This document shows, one piece after another, positions 1-8,931 of a stretch of DNA of 33,385 nucleotides. Position numbers and translations under genes: made by a program. Every line of letters begins with the position of its first letter. Position 1 is the stretch's first letter. The notes beneath the pieces were generated by a model, which ran no database searches, was not told the DNA's origin, and saw nothing but the letters and a program-made list of their open reading frames with translations. The stretch comes from Candidatus Ryanbacteria bacterium RIFCSPHIGHO2_02_FULL_48_12 (GTDB taxonomy: Bacteria > Patescibacteriota > Minisyncoccia > Ryanbacterales > 2-02-FULL-48-12), in NCBI GenBank assembly GCA_001819875.1, contig MHNR01000001.1, forward strand, positions 44,946 through 78,330. The letters run 5' to 3'.

Positions 1-64
1 CCGCAATCTCGGCACGAATCTCGTCAGCAATAGCATCGCGTATTTTTTTACCATCTGCAATCAT
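1..64 (-). CDS. folD: FolD N-terminus (partial, runs off the window)
   Basis: The minus strand from position 64 reads M-I-A-D-G-K-K-I-R-D-A-I-A-D-E-I-R and continues past the window edge. The pattern ADGKKI followed by an amphipathic helix is the usual start of bifunctional methylenetetrahydrofolate dehydrogenase/cyclohydrolase, which converts 5,10-methylene-THF to 10-formyl-THF. It begins 9 nt after the glyA stop on the same strand. GlyA makes methylene-THF, so the neighbourhood fits a one-carbon operon. Only 21 codons are visible, so the call rests on the short N-terminal signature plus context. Confidence 0.6.
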   Translation of the reverse strand, partial: MIADGKKIRDAIADEIRAEIA

Positions 65-73
65 ACCAAAAAA

Positions 74-1255
74 TTATCTGGTCTTGTCCTTAATCTTATG
101 TAACAATATTGCATCGATTTTTTGCGCGATACGTACCACATCTTTCTCTTTTATGCCTCTCGTGGTCACCGCCGCAGTACCGATGCGAATCCCCGAGGGA
201 TCAGCCGGTGTACGCGTATCGTAGGGGATGGTATTTTTGTTGACGATAATCCCCTCACACTCTAACATATCGCTTGCGGCGGCACCCGAGACGCCACGCG
301 CCCAGGTATCCACTAGCAAAAGATGTGTGTCAGTACCGCCCGAGACTATCCGCCAGCCAAGTTTTTTAAGCTCGCTCGCAAGAGCTTGGGCGTTGACCAC
401 CGTTTGCTTGGCATAGGTTTTAAACGCTGACTGGGAGGCCTCGTGGAGCGCCGTTGCGACCGCGGCAATTTGATTGATATGCGGCCCACCTTGGAGTCCT
501 GGAAATACCGCCTTATCAATAAGTGAGCTAAACATCGAATGAGAGAATATCATTGCCGCGCGCGGGCCGCGCAAGGTCTTGTGGGTAGTGGTCATCACTA
601 TATCGGCATAGGGAAACGGCGAAGCGTGGACGCCTCCTGCCACTAGGCCCGCGATATGCGACATGTCCACGAGCAATACCGCCCCACAGGCATCCGCAAT
701 TTGGCGAAATTTTTTAAAATCAATCCGGCGTGGATAGGCGGTAAAGCCAGCGACAATCAACTTTGGCTTTTCTTTTTTGGCTAATACTTTCAGAGCATCA
801 TAATCAATCCGCTCCGTTTTTTTGTCTACCCCATAAGCGACCTGTTTCCAGAATCTGCCCGTGGCACTGACCCGATGCCCATGGGTGAGATGTCCGCCCA
901 TAGAAAGCTCCATACCCATAATCTTCTCCCCGGGTGGCACCAGTGCCAGATAGACGGCCATGTTGGCAGGTGATCCAGAATACGGCTGGACATTGACCTG
1001 CCATTTGCGCGGATCGAGTTTAAAAAGATTAAGTGCACGCAGTTTGGTAAGATTTTCTATCTCATCGACAAGATTATTGCCACCATAGTAGCGCTTACCC
1101 GGATACCCCTCGGCGTATTTATTGACGAGCGTGGATCCGAGTGCCTTGAGTACCGCGCGCGAGACATAGTTTTCAGAGGCAATCAGATTAATCACCCGCT
1201 TCTGGCGTTTGTCTTCTTGTTGTATAAGATCAAAAAGGCGTTTATCGTCTATCAT
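74..1255 (-). CDS. glyA: Serine hydroxymethyltransferase
   Basis: Cytosolic PLP enzyme that interconverts serine plus THF with glycine plus 5,10-methylene-THF. The 393-residue protein is close to the usual 410-420. It has the N-terminal signature INLIASENYVS, the EGYPGKRYYGG loop, and TTTHKTLRGPR, whose lysine (about K226) forms the Schiff base with PLP. The ATG at 1255 lies 9 nt after the TsaC-like gene and the stop is 9 nt before folD, so it is inside a minus-strand operon of leuS, nucleotidyltransferase, tsaC, glyA and folD. No SD is obvious, as for most internal genes here. The family assignment is secure. Confidence 0.97.
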   Translation of the reverse strand: MIDDKRLFDLIQQEDKRQKRVINLIASENYVSRAVLKALGSTLVNKYAEGYPGKRYYGGNNLVDEIENLTKLRALNLFKLDPRKWQVNVQPYSGSPANMAVYLALVPPGEKIMGMELSMGGHLTHGHRVSATGRFWKQVAYGVDKKTERIDYDALKVLAKKEKPKLIVAGFTAYPRRIDFKKFRQIADACGAVLLVDMSHIAGLVAGGVHASPFPYADIVMTTTHKTLRGPRAAMIFSHSMFSSLIDKAVFPGLQGGPHINQIAAVATALHEASQSAFKTYAKQTVVNAQALASELKKLGWRIVSGGTDTHLLLVDTWARGVSGAAASDMLECEGIIVNKNTIPYDTRTPADPSGIRIGTAAVTTRGIKEKDVVRIAQKIDAILLHKIKDKTR

Positions 1256-1264
1256 GCAATTGGA

Positions 1265-1930
1265 TTAACAAGTATTTTTCGATTGCTCTTCGCTTAAAAA
1301 CGTGAGGAGTGCTTCTTTGGTCATGGGCCCGGTACGGATGACTTGCGCGGGCTCTTTCGTAAAATCTACGATCATGGATGCACTATGTTCTCCAAGATTG
1401 CCGGCGTCAATGATCAAATCCGGCTTGGCGCGTCCTTTTTGGAAATCCTCCACTACATACTGAATATGCGTATGCGATGATCCCCCGGACTTATTAGCAC
1501 TCGTACCGGTAATCGGTCCCCCGAACATTTTGATAAGCCGCAGGAGAAACGGATGCTGGGGTATACGCACCCCAATCGTAAGTTGCCCGGCACGAAGATT
1601 GAGCGGCATCCAGCCTCGAGCCGGCAATACTGCCGTCACCGTATCAAACTTTGCAATCCGCTCGCGATTTTTCTCGGATAAAAGCGCTACTCTATTCATC
1701 ATAGCAAAATCGGAGACCAAAACGGGCAAGGGTTTCGCCGCATCACGGCCTTTTATGGAAAAAACCTTTTTAATGGCCCGCTCATTAGTGGCATCTGCCG
1801 CAAGACCATAGAGTGTATCGGTCGGCACTACTACCACACCACCACGCTTCAACACATCAACCGCCTCCAAGAGCACCAGAGTTTCTGTTTTTTCATTGAG
1901 CTCAAGTATTTTGGGACCAGCTTTTGGCAT
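1265..1930 (-). CDS. tsaC: L-threonylcarbamoyladenylate synthase (TsaC/Sua5/YrdC family)
   Basis: Makes threonylcarbamoyl-AMP from threonine, bicarbonate and ATP, the first step of t6A37 formation on ANN-decoding tRNAs. The 221-residue protein has the YrdC fold hallmarks GGVVVVPTDTLYGL (about 30-43), SIKGRDAAKPLPVLVSD (about 58-74) and TGTSANKSGG (about 141-150). The reading frame stays open to 2047, but those extra residues overlap the upstream nucleotidyltransferase and look non-homologous. ATG 1930 (MPKAGPK) is the first good start after the upstream stop at 1975. The length suits a TsaC-type protein without the full Sua5 C-terminal domain. It sits between the nucleotidyltransferase gene and glyA. 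Confidence 0.9.
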   Translation of the reverse strand: MPKAGPKILELNEKTETLVLLEAVDVLKRGGVVVVPTDTLYGLAADATNERAIKKVFSIKGRDAAKPLPVLVSDFAMMNRVALLSEKNRERIAKFDTVTAVLPARGWMPLNLRAGQLTIGVRIPQHPFLLRLIKMFGGPITGTSANKSGGSSHTHIQYVVEDFQKGRAKPDLIIDAGNLGEHSASMIVDFTKEPAQVIRTGPMTKEALLTFLSEEQSKNTC

Positions 1931-1974
1931 ACGCTTTACGATACCAAAGACCCAGCATATTAGTAAGAGGAGCC

Positions 1975-2676
1975 CTAGAGAAGGTGCTCCGGACGAACCT
2001 CTGCTTCGGCTCGAGCAACGTCTTCTGGATATCCGATAGGAAACCAAAACGTGGACGGTACCGCATAAAACGCGTGGCCATCTTGTATCATAGCGGCAAC
2101 ACTTTGAAACAGGTACTCCTCCCCCTTGTGAAGCGCGGGGCGATACTTGAATACTTCGGGAGTAAGGACAAATGCACCTGTTGAGACCAGATGGGAACGC
2201 GGTAAATCCGGTTTTTCTTCCGCATGCGTGATTTTCCCTGTCTCATCAATTTCCACCACACCAAATCGGCGCGGATCCTCCACCTCGGTCACCGACATCG
2301 TACACCCCTTATCAGACGCCGCAATGCATTCTCGCAATCCCTCCCTCCCATGCAGGTCATCTGCGTACAGGTAAAAGAATTTCTCACCCTTTTCGATATA
2401 TGGCTCACACAGCGAAAGCGCATGCCACGTGCCTTTGCGTTCCGTCTGTTCCACATACGTAATGGGCTTACCTGCATGGGTGACGCCGTACCACGTGCGA
2501 ATTTGATCTCCCTTATATCCCACCACGATAATAAGCGCGGAAATCTCTTCCGGCAAAGAATTCAGAATATGATCCAGGAGCGGCTTCCCCTGGAGCTCTA
2601 CCAATTGTTTGGGCTTATCATTGGTAAGCGGTCGCATACGCGTGCCCTCACCAGCGGCCACAATAATTGCTTTCAT
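1975..2676 (-). CDS. Sugar-phosphate nucleotidyltransferase (NDP-sugar pyrophosphorylase)
   Basis: A 233-residue GT-A-fold nucleotidyltransferase of the RmlA/GlmU-N/GalU group, transferring an NMP from NTP to a sugar-1-phosphate. The signature motif VAAGEGTRMRPLTNDKPKQL lies at about 6-25, the metal-binding YADD at about 104-107, and a conserved EEKP follows the core beta-sheet. There is no C-terminal left-handed beta-helix, so it is not a full GlmU. Sugar and nucleotide specificity cannot be read from the sequence. It starts 15 nt after the leuS stop and belongs to that operon. It probably feeds cell-surface glycan synthesis (inference). Confidence 0.88.
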   Translation of the reverse strand: MKAIIVAAGEGTRMRPLTNDKPKQLVELQGKPLLDHILNSLPEEISALIIVVGYKGDQIRTWYGVTHAGKPITYVEQTERKGTWHALSLCEPYIEKGEKFFYLYADDLHGREGLRECIAASDKGCTMSVTEVEDPRRFGVVEIDETGKITHAEEKPDLPRSHLVSTGAFVLTPEVFKYRPALHKGEEYLFQSVAAMIQDGHAFYAVPSTFWFPIGYPEDVARAEAEVRPEHLL

Positions 2677-2691
2677 GGTCTCTATACAACG

Positions 2692-5181
2692 CTAGAATAC
2701 GATATTTAGTAAGCGCCCTGGGACGAAAATAATCTTTTTTGGCTGACTGCCCCCCAAGAACGCTTGTATCTTTTCGCGAGCAAGTGCCAGGGACTCAGCC
2801 TCTTTTTGGGTAATACCGCTCGGTACCGTAAACGAATCCCTGACCTTGCCGTTTATCTGGACAACAAGTACGAACTCTTCATCCCGAATAAGCTTAGGAT
2901 TATAGACGGGCCACAGCTCCTCATGGATGCTTTTTTTGTTACCGAGTACCTGCCAGAGCTCCTCGGTAATGTGCGGCGCAAACGGTGAGAGCACGCGCAA
3001 AAACGTCTGCCACAGAGCGCGATCCAGCATCTCGCGCTTGCTACATTCATTGACGAATACCATGCAAGCACTCACCGCGGTATTGAATGCCATAGACTCA
3101 ATATCTTGGGAAACCTTCTTGATGGTTTTGTGCAATAGCGCCTCCAGTTCTTTGTCCGCGTGTTTTTTGGCGATGCGCTTGGGATCACCCAGCATCCAAA
3201 CACGCTCCAAAAATCGCGTAACACCTAAAATACCATGCACATCCCAAGCAACCGGCTGATTAAATGGCCCAATGAACATCTCATAGAGTCGTAAGGCATC
3301 CGCTCCAAAATCCTTGACCACACTGTCGGGGTTAACCACATTGCCTTTGGATTTGGACATTTTCATGCCTCCCTCACCCATGATCAAACCATGAGAAGTG
3401 CGCTTCTGATACGGCTCGCGCACCGGTACCAGCTTTTGATCATACAAAAATTGATTCCAAAACCGGGAATACAAAAGATGTAGGACCGTATGCTCCATAC
3501 CGCCGTTGTACCAGTCGACCGGCATCCAATGCTTGAGCTGTTTGAAATCAGCAAATGTTTTTTTGTTTTTGGGATCTATATAGCGCAAAAAATACCAACT
3601 AGAGCCCGCCCAATTGGGCATAACATCCGTCTCACGCCGAGCCTTGAGCCCGCACCGCGGACATTTGGTACCCACCCAGGAAGTAATATTGGCAAGGGGC
3701 GATTCCCCAGTATCAGTCGGCATATATTCTTTGACATTGGGAAGCTCTACCGGAAGGTTTTTTTCTGACACTGCTATCCAACCTGGATTGAGTCTCTCGC
3801 CTTTGGAAAACTGCCGCATCTTTTTGACGGTGGAGATTTGGGATTTGGGGTTTGCCGCATCTTTTTGGCATCCAGAACAAAAAACCAATGGTATCGGCTC
3901 TCCCCAATACCGCTGACGCGAAAACACCCAATCGCGAAGCTTGTACTGTGTGATACGTTTGCCTGCTACAGATTTGGCAATCTCCCATTTGGCCTTAGCT
4001 GATGGCATACCATCAAACCGACCTGATGCAGATACCATGCCTTCACCGGCAAATACTTTGCCCTCCTCTATAGGAGCCCCTGACCGGGGACGCACCACTT
4101 CGCGAATTGCAAGATTAAATTTGCGCGCGAACTCATAATCCCGCTCATCGTGCGCCGGGACCGCCATGATGGCGCCTGTTCCGTATCCCGCAAGCACATA
4201 GTCGGAAATCCAGACCGGCATCTCCTCGCGTGTTGCAGGATTGATAGCTTTGAGTCCACGGAGCTCCACACCTGTTTTTTCACGCTCAAGACGCAGACGC
4301 TCCTCTTCAGTTTTTTTCTTGCTCGCCTCTCTATATGCCTCTACCTCATGGAAGTTACTGATACGCGGGCGAAAATTATCCACCAAAGGATGCTCGGGCG
4401 CAAGTACCAGATACGTGGCGCCATAAAGCGTGTCCGGTCGCGTGGTAAAAACCTCGATCGGGGTTTGCGCATGCGGTACCGGAAACTGCAAAAGTGCGCC
4501 ATCCGATCTCCCGATCCAATGCTCTTGCTGGACTTTCGCCTCCGAGATATAGTTGACCGTTTCTAACCCCTTGAGAAGTTTATCCGCATACGCGGTGATA
4601 CGGAGCATCCACTGTTCTTTCTCGCGCTTCTCTACCGTGCCGCCACAGCGCTCGCATCTGCCTCCCACCACCTCCTCATTGGCAAGACCAATCTTACAAT
4701 TTAGACACCAGTTGATGAACGTTTTGGTTTTGTAGGCGAGACCCGCCTCAAAGAGTTGCAAAAATATCCATTGCGTCCATTTATAGTAGCCGGGATCCGA
4801 AGTATTAATCTCACGAGACCAGTCAAAGGAAAAACCGAGGGACTTAAGCTGTCGGCGAAAATTGTCGGTATTTTTTTTGGTAACAATCTTGGGATGGATC
4901 TTGTGCTTAATGGCATAGTTCTCTGTAGGAAGACCGAACGCATCCCAACCAATCGGATAGAGTACCTCATACCCCTCGGCACGACGTTTGCGAGCAACAA
5001 TATCCATAGCGGTGTAGCTTCGGACATGCCCCACATGAAGCCCGTCGCCGGACGGATAGGGAAACTCTATCAGCGCGTAATATTTTTTCTTGCGCGATGA
5101 CGGCTTGGCATTGTAGAGCTTTTTCTTCTCCCAAACCTTTTGCCATTTCGCTTCGATTTTTGCCGGATGATAGCGATTCAT
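2692..5181 (-). CDS. leuS: Leucyl-tRNA synthetase
   Basis: Class Ia synthetase that charges tRNA-Leu, 829 residues, a normal bacterial length. Visible parts are the ATP-binding HVGH (about 49-52) in PYPSGDGLHVGHVRSY, and a zinc module CLNC...CERC. The CP1 editing domain has TTRPDTLYG and YGTGAIMAVPAHDERDYEFA. The tRNA-acceptor segment DVMPNWAGSSWYFLRY and the catalytic loop KMSKS (about 607-611) are followed by the anticodon-binding helices. The ATG at 5181 is the first gene of a minus-strand operon. A TATTCT box ends 8 nt before the ATG, so the mRNA may be leaderless or nearly so, and no SD is seen. Confidence 0.98.
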   Translation of the reverse strand: MNRYHPAKIEAKWQKVWEKKKLYNAKPSSRKKKYYALIEFPYPSGDGLHVGHVRSYTAMDIVARKRRAEGYEVLYPIGWDAFGLPTENYAIKHKIHPKIVTKKNTDNFRRQLKSLGFSFDWSREINTSDPGYYKWTQWIFLQLFEAGLAYKTKTFINWCLNCKIGLANEEVVGGRCERCGGTVEKREKEQWMLRITAYADKLLKGLETVNYISEAKVQQEHWIGRSDGALLQFPVPHAQTPIEVFTTRPDTLYGATYLVLAPEHPLVDNFRPRISNFHEVEAYREASKKKTEEERLRLEREKTGVELRGLKAINPATREEMPVWISDYVLAGYGTGAIMAVPAHDERDYEFARKFNLAIREVVRPRSGAPIEEGKVFAGEGMVSASGRFDGMPSAKAKWEIAKSVAGKRITQYKLRDWVFSRQRYWGEPIPLVFCSGCQKDAANPKSQISTVKKMRQFSKGERLNPGWIAVSEKNLPVELPNVKEYMPTDTGESPLANITSWVGTKCPRCGLKARRETDVMPNWAGSSWYFLRYIDPKNKKTFADFKQLKHWMPVDWYNGGMEHTVLHLLYSRFWNQFLYDQKLVPVREPYQKRTSHGLIMGEGGMKMSKSKGNVVNPDSVVKDFGADALRLYEMFIGPFNQPVAWDVHGILGVTRFLERVWMLGDPKRIAKKHADKELEALLHKTIKKVSQDIESMAFNTAVSACMVFVNECSKREMLDRALWQTFLRVLSPFAPHITEELWQVLGNKKSIHEELWPVYNPKLIRDEEFVLVVQINGKVRDSFTVPSGITQKEAESLALAREKIQAFLGGSQPKKIIFVPGRLLNIVF

Positions 5182-5219
5182 ATATTACAAGAATAGCGCG
5201 AATCAGTCATTTTGTGGAC

Positions 5220-5263
5220 TTGACAATAAATAGAAATATTGCTCTTTTAAATGGTAGGAGGAG
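5220..5263 (+). promoter_or_regulatory. Possible promoter and strong ribosome-binding site for the 66-aa ORF
   Basis: A perfect -35-like TTGACA stands at 5220-5225, followed by an AT-rich stretch without a clear TATAAT; TCTTTT or TTTTAA would be the -10 at 17-19 bp. The sequence AGGAGGAGG at 5255-5263 is a textbook Shine-Dalgarno 6 nt before ATG 5270. Most other first genes in the window lack an SD, so this one is conspicuous. The RBS is convincing and the promoter is tentative. Confidence 0.45.
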
Positions 5264-5269
5264 GCCCTT

Positions 5270-5470
5270 ATGAAAAGATTCTTAAAAAATTTCTCTCTAC
5301 TAATAAGGCAAAGGCCTGTAGACGAAGAACCCGCCCTTCGTTACGAACGTATCCCCGGAACTTCATGTTCAAATCCCAAAAAAATTCTCGCCATATCGAC
5401 ATGGCCGAATGGTCAAGAAATTCGTACGGTAGTATTGCTTTTTCCGCGGAACCTCAATCCTGCGGCTTAA
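5270..5470 (+). CDS. Small protein of unknown function (66 aa)
   Basis: The start is decided by AGGAGGAGG six nucleotides upstream of ATG 5270. The product is basic at the N-terminus (MKRFLKNFSLLIRQRP), with no membrane segment, and ends in a hydrophobic strand-like stretch (EIRTVVLLFPRNL). I recognise no family. It is the only plus-strand gene between the divergent leuS and the convergent tatD. Its TAA overlaps the tatD TAA by two bases on the opposite strand (shared TTAA). The combination of -35-like box, strong SD and uninterrupted frame argues for a real gene, but without homologs it could still be chance. No terminator hairpin is evident after it. Confidence 0.5.
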   Translation: MKRFLKNFSLLIRQRPVDEEPALRYERIPGTSCSNPKKILAISTWPNGQEIRTVVLLFPRNLNPAA

Positions 5471-6303
5471 ATCTTGAAACACACTCTCGTATTCTCCACC
5501 AACTGCCGAAAGACTTGATCTTCCGGCAGGTTTTTTATTTCCGCGATTTTTTTGGCTACCTGCTCCACATAGAGCGGCTCGTTGCGCTTGCCGCGATGCG
5601 GCACCGGCGTCACATACGGCGCATCCGTCTCCACCATCACGCAGTCCAGCGGCACGTTTCGGAGCACCTCGTCATAATCCCGGGCAAACGTAATAACTCC
5701 CGTAAATGAAAGGTAAAAATCTAGGTCTAAAAATTGTTTCGCAATATCCCAGGATCCGGCAAAAAAATGAATATCGCCACCGATCTCATCAGCCTTTTCC
5801 TCTTTGAGTATTGTAATCACATCCTCATAGGCATTGCGACAATGAATCATGAGCGGTTTTTTGACTTCACGAGCGAGCGCCACCTGCTCGCGAAATGTAT
5901 CTTGCTGGGCTTTTTTGACCTCGTCTGTGTCTCTCCCACGAAAATAATCAAGTCCACACTCGCCTATCGCCACCGTCTTTGGATGCATCGCAATTTCTTT
6001 GTATGCATCGTGGTCAAATACCTCCGGACGTGTAGTATAGCTCGGAACCCCCGCTGTTTGTTCGGCCTCTGCCACATCAAAATGATCCTCAAATAAATGT
6101 ATAGGGTGAAGACCCACGGCGGCATACACGCCTTCAGGATATTTTTCGGCATACGAGACTGCGCGTCGCGAGGTATCAATCTGTGACCCTACAAGAATCA
6201 TCCAGACATCGCCTTTGAGTGTGCGGTCAATAATCTCCGGGCCGTCTTCTTTGAAAGCGTTGAAATTGACGTGCGTATGGATGTCAATTAGTTTTGGGTG
6301 CAT
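5467..6303 (-). CDS. tatD: TatD-family metal-dependent deoxyribonuclease
   Basis: A 278-residue TIM-barrel hydrolase of the TatD/YcfH family, associated with 3'-5' DNA exonuclease activity and possibly removal of D-amino acids from tRNA in some members. Metal ligands are all present: DIHTH near the N-terminus (H9, H11), AIGECGLDY (E115), MIHCRN (H154), a later histidine (about H179) and VETDAPY (D227). Two inserts (about 76-100 and 122-128) make it slightly longer than the usual 255-265. It starts 7 nt after metG, the same metG-tatD order found in many bacteria. It is the last gene of the long minus-strand run. Confidence 0.93.
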   Translation of the reverse strand: MHPKLIDIHTHVNFNAFKEDGPEIIDRTLKGDVWMILVGSQIDTSRRAVSYAEKYPEGVYAAVGLHPIHLFEDHFDVAEAEQTAGVPSYTTRPEVFDHDAYKEIAMHPKTVAIGECGLDYFRGRDTDEVKKAQQDTFREQVALAREVKKPLMIHCRNAYEDVITILKEEKADEIGGDIHFFAGSWDIAKQFLDLDFYLSFTGVITFARDYDEVLRNVPLDCVMVETDAPYVTPVPHRGKRNEPLYVEQVAKKIAEIKNLPEDQVFRQLVENTRVCFKI

Positions 6304-6310
6304 ACAGATA

Positions 6311-7882
6311 TCAGCTTATGCGCGGAAACAATCCCTCACCTTTTTTTACCTCAAACTCCGTCGCATCCTCCAAAGAGACAACTTTATCTGCACCAAATGT
6401 CGCAAGCACCTTTGCCGCAGTATCGGGCATAAAAGGGCTCAAGAGAAGCCCTAAGCGTGCACTTGCCTGCGCTAACTGCCATAAGATGGCCTGGGTCTTG
6501 GTCTTATCTACATGCACTAACTTAAATGGTTCATACTCCTGGATATAGGCGTCCATCACCGAGATGAGATGCCACAAGATTCCGAGCGCCTCGTTGAGAC
6601 GAAAGCTATCCATCGCCTGCGTGTATTGGGGCTCCACGACCTCTTGGACAAAGTAGCGAAGACTTGTGCTTTTGACGGAGAGATTTTGCTGGGCACCGTC
6701 AAATAGTGCGATGGATGCCTGAAGCGGCACCGAAAGGAGTACCTCCTCGGCAGGTTTTTGGATCCGCCCCTCAAAATACGACTCGATCATTTTTGCCGTA
6801 CGCGAGACGAGATTACCCAAACCATTGGCAAGATTGGCATTATACGCTTTTTCAAAGCGCTCTTTGGTCATATCTCCGTCCTCAAATGTAGAAATCTCGC
6901 GCAAAAAGAAATACCGCAACGCATCCGCGCCATATCTCTCTATCATTTCAAATGGATCGACAACGTTTCCCAAAGACTTAGACATTTTTTTGCCGCCGGA
7001 AATAATAAACCCGTGCACGAGAATACGCTTCGGAATTGGGAGTTTAGCAGAGAGCAACATGCCGATCCAAATAAGCGAGTGGAACCGCAAGATGTCCTTA
7101 CCAATCAGATGCATATCCGCCGGCCAATAGGTTTTGAATAGCGCTTCATCAGCACTACCATACCCAAGTGCGCTAACATAGTTGGAAAGTGCGTCACACC
7201 AAACATACATGTTTTGCGACTCATCCCCTGGTACCGGCACTCCCCACGGAATATCTTTGGCGGGGCGCGAGAAGCTCACATCCTCGAGCCCAGCATCCAA
7301 GAATGTCAGCATCTCATTTTTGCGCGCGTCCGGAATAATCTGAAGCTCGCCAGACTCGATGATCTTTTTGATGTCAGTAGTATAGCGCGAGAGTTTAAAA
7401 AAATAGTTTTCCTCTTCTACGACTTCCGGCGGTTTACCATGATCTTCGCAGATGCCATTTACTAGATCCTTGTCAGTAACAAATGCCTCATGACCCACAC
7501 AATAGAGTCCCTTGTATGAGGCCTTGGAAATATCTCCTGCCGCATGTATTTTTTGCCACAAAGCTTGTGCCCCCGGCCAATGACGCTTTTGGTCGGACGT
7601 CTGTATGAAATCGTCATTGGAGATGGACAACGCTTTCAAAAGCTCTTTGAACCGCGCCGCATTTGCATCCACAAACGCCTTGGGATCCTTGCCTGCAGTT
7701 TGGGCGGCACGAGCGATCTTGGCGCCGTGTTCATCAGCACCTGTCAAAAACCGCACATCCTCCCCTAAAATCCGGCGATAGCGCGCTATGGCATCGGCTT
7801 GCACAAACTCAAGCGCATGCCCCACATGCGGCACAGAGTTTACATACGGTATAGATGTGGTGATATAAAATTTGTCCGCCAT
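6311..7882 (-). CDS. metG: Methionyl-tRNA synthetase
   Basis: Class Ia synthetase that charges initiator and elongator tRNA-Met, 523 residues. HVGH is at about 19-22 and KMSKS at about 299-303, with the intervening TGADEHG signature and WCDALSNYVSALGYG typical of MetRS. It lacks the C-terminal tRNA-binding (Arc1p-like) domain. In the zinc-knuckle region the usual C-x-x-C is C-x-x-H (YCVGHEAF), followed by C-x-x-H (ICEDHG), so a C-H-C-H site is possible. The stop is TGA. It lies 6 nt after the AI-2E gene and 7 nt before tatD, inside the long operon. Confidence 0.96.
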   Translation of the reverse strand: MADKFYITTSIPYVNSVPHVGHALEFVQADAIARYRRILGEDVRFLTGADEHGAKIARAAQTAGKDPKAFVDANAARFKELLKALSISNDDFIQTSDQKRHWPGAQALWQKIHAAGDISKASYKGLYCVGHEAFVTDKDLVNGICEDHGKPPEVVEEENYFFKLSRYTTDIKKIIESGELQIIPDARKNEMLTFLDAGLEDVSFSRPAKDIPWGVPVPGDESQNMYVWCDALSNYVSALGYGSADEALFKTYWPADMHLIGKDILRFHSLIWIGMLLSAKLPIPKRILVHGFIISGGKKMSKSLGNVVDPFEMIERYGADALRYFFLREISTFEDGDMTKERFEKAYNANLANGLGNLVSRTAKMIESYFEGRIQKPAEEVLLSVPLQASIALFDGAQQNLSVKSTSLRYFVQEVVEPQYTQAMDSFRLNEALGILWHLISVMDAYIQEYEPFKLVHVDKTKTQAILWQLAQASARLGLLLSPFMPDTAAKVLATFGADKVVSLEDATEFEVKKGEGLFPRIS

Positions 7883-7888
7883 ATTCTA

Positions 7889-8926
7889 TCAGTCTACCTG
7901 GAAAGTTTTTTTCTTTTCTGCAACATCATTGAGAAACTCCACTAATACTACCGCCAAAGGCACCGCGAGCACAACCCCAAAAAACCCGCCGATTTTTGCC
8001 CCAATCAAGAGAGAGACGATAACCAAAAGCGGCGGCACGCCGACAGTCTTACGTACCACTACCGGATAGATGAGGTGATTCTCGAGTTGTTGGACCATCA
8101 CGTACAAAAATACCACCCAGAGACCCAAGACCGGACTTTGCACTACCGAGATCGCAATCCCGGGGATAGCTGCCATTATCGGACCAAAATAAGGAATAAT
8201 CTCAAACGTAGCTGAGACAACACCGAGCACGAGCGCGTATTTCACTCCCAAAAGTGTGAGGCCGAGATACACAAGCACCCCCACCAAAACCCCCAGCAAA
8301 ATCTGCCCTTGGAACCACCGTCCAATCTTGTACTGGGATCGGCCCCAAAGATCTATGAGATATGATTCGTGCCGATAAGGAGTAACAATTCGGAGAAAAT
8401 CCCCCACGCCGTCCTCTTGCACGGACAAATAAAATGCAATAATAACCGCAAATACGATAGCCATAGGCCCGTCAAACAAAAACGACCCGAGGGAGAAAAA
8501 CTCAAGTAGCTTCTCACTCACCAGAACATCAAGTCGCGACGCGAGCGTGGAAATAGATGGAGAAAATGCATCAAATGGCAAAAAGGTAAACGTCTCTTTG
8601 AGCTGTAACAAGGTACTCTCAAGATATAGAGGGAATCCGGAAACAAAATCCTGTAATTGATTGATGGTAGGAGGAATCACGAGATAAAACAAAAAACCCA
8701 AAAGCGCGATGGTTGCAAGATAAATAGCAAGGACAGCAATCACTCGCGGGAGCCCTCGCTTACAAAACCACTTTATCCCCGGCTCTATCGCAGAGGCGAT
8801 AACTACCGCTATCAAAAGAATAGCTACTACATCGCGCACATAATACAAAAACACTACTCCCAGAAGCAACAGAATAGTACGCAATATTGTACCGGTAGAA
8901 ATAATAATGGTTTGATCTTTGGGCAT
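7889..8926 (-). CDS. AI-2E transporter family (PerM/UPF0118) membrane protein
   Basis: A 345-residue polytopic membrane protein with about eight hydrophobic segments: two near the N-terminus (about 11-45), a pair at about 60-85, a soluble loop at about 90-150, then a dense C-terminal membrane half. Family features are the GLTLLGVKYALVLGVVSATFEIIPYFGP segment, read here in two parts around about 225-252, and the following KIGGFFGVVLAVPLAVVL. Family members are proposed exporters or Na+/H+ antiporters, and the substrate here is unknown. It sits between the M16 peptidase gene (5 nt gap) and metG (6 nt gap). It ends in TGA. Confidence 0.88.
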   Translation of the reverse strand: MPKDQTIIISTGTILRTILLLLGVVFLYYVRDVVAILLIAVVIASAIEPGIKWFCKRGLPRVIAVLAIYLATIALLGFLFYLVIPPTINQLQDFVSGFPLYLESTLLQLKETFTFLPFDAFSPSISTLASRLDVLVSEKLLEFFSLGSFLFDGPMAIVFAVIIAFYLSVQEDGVGDFLRIVTPYRHESYLIDLWGRSQYKIGRWFQGQILLGVLVGVLVYLGLTLLGVKYALVLGVVSATFEIIPYFGPIMAAIPGIAISVVQSPVLGLWVVFLYVMVQQLENHLIYPVVVRKTVGVPPLLVIVSLLIGAKIGGFFGVVLAVPLAVVLVEFLNDVAEKKKTFQVD

Positions 8927-8931
8927 ACAAT

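Noticed and set aside
5251-5709. 152-codon plus-strand ORF starting in the SD of the 66-aa gene
   Set aside because: Its start ATG lies upstream of and overlaps the SD region, and most of it is antisense to tatD. The 5270 frame has the correctly spaced SD.
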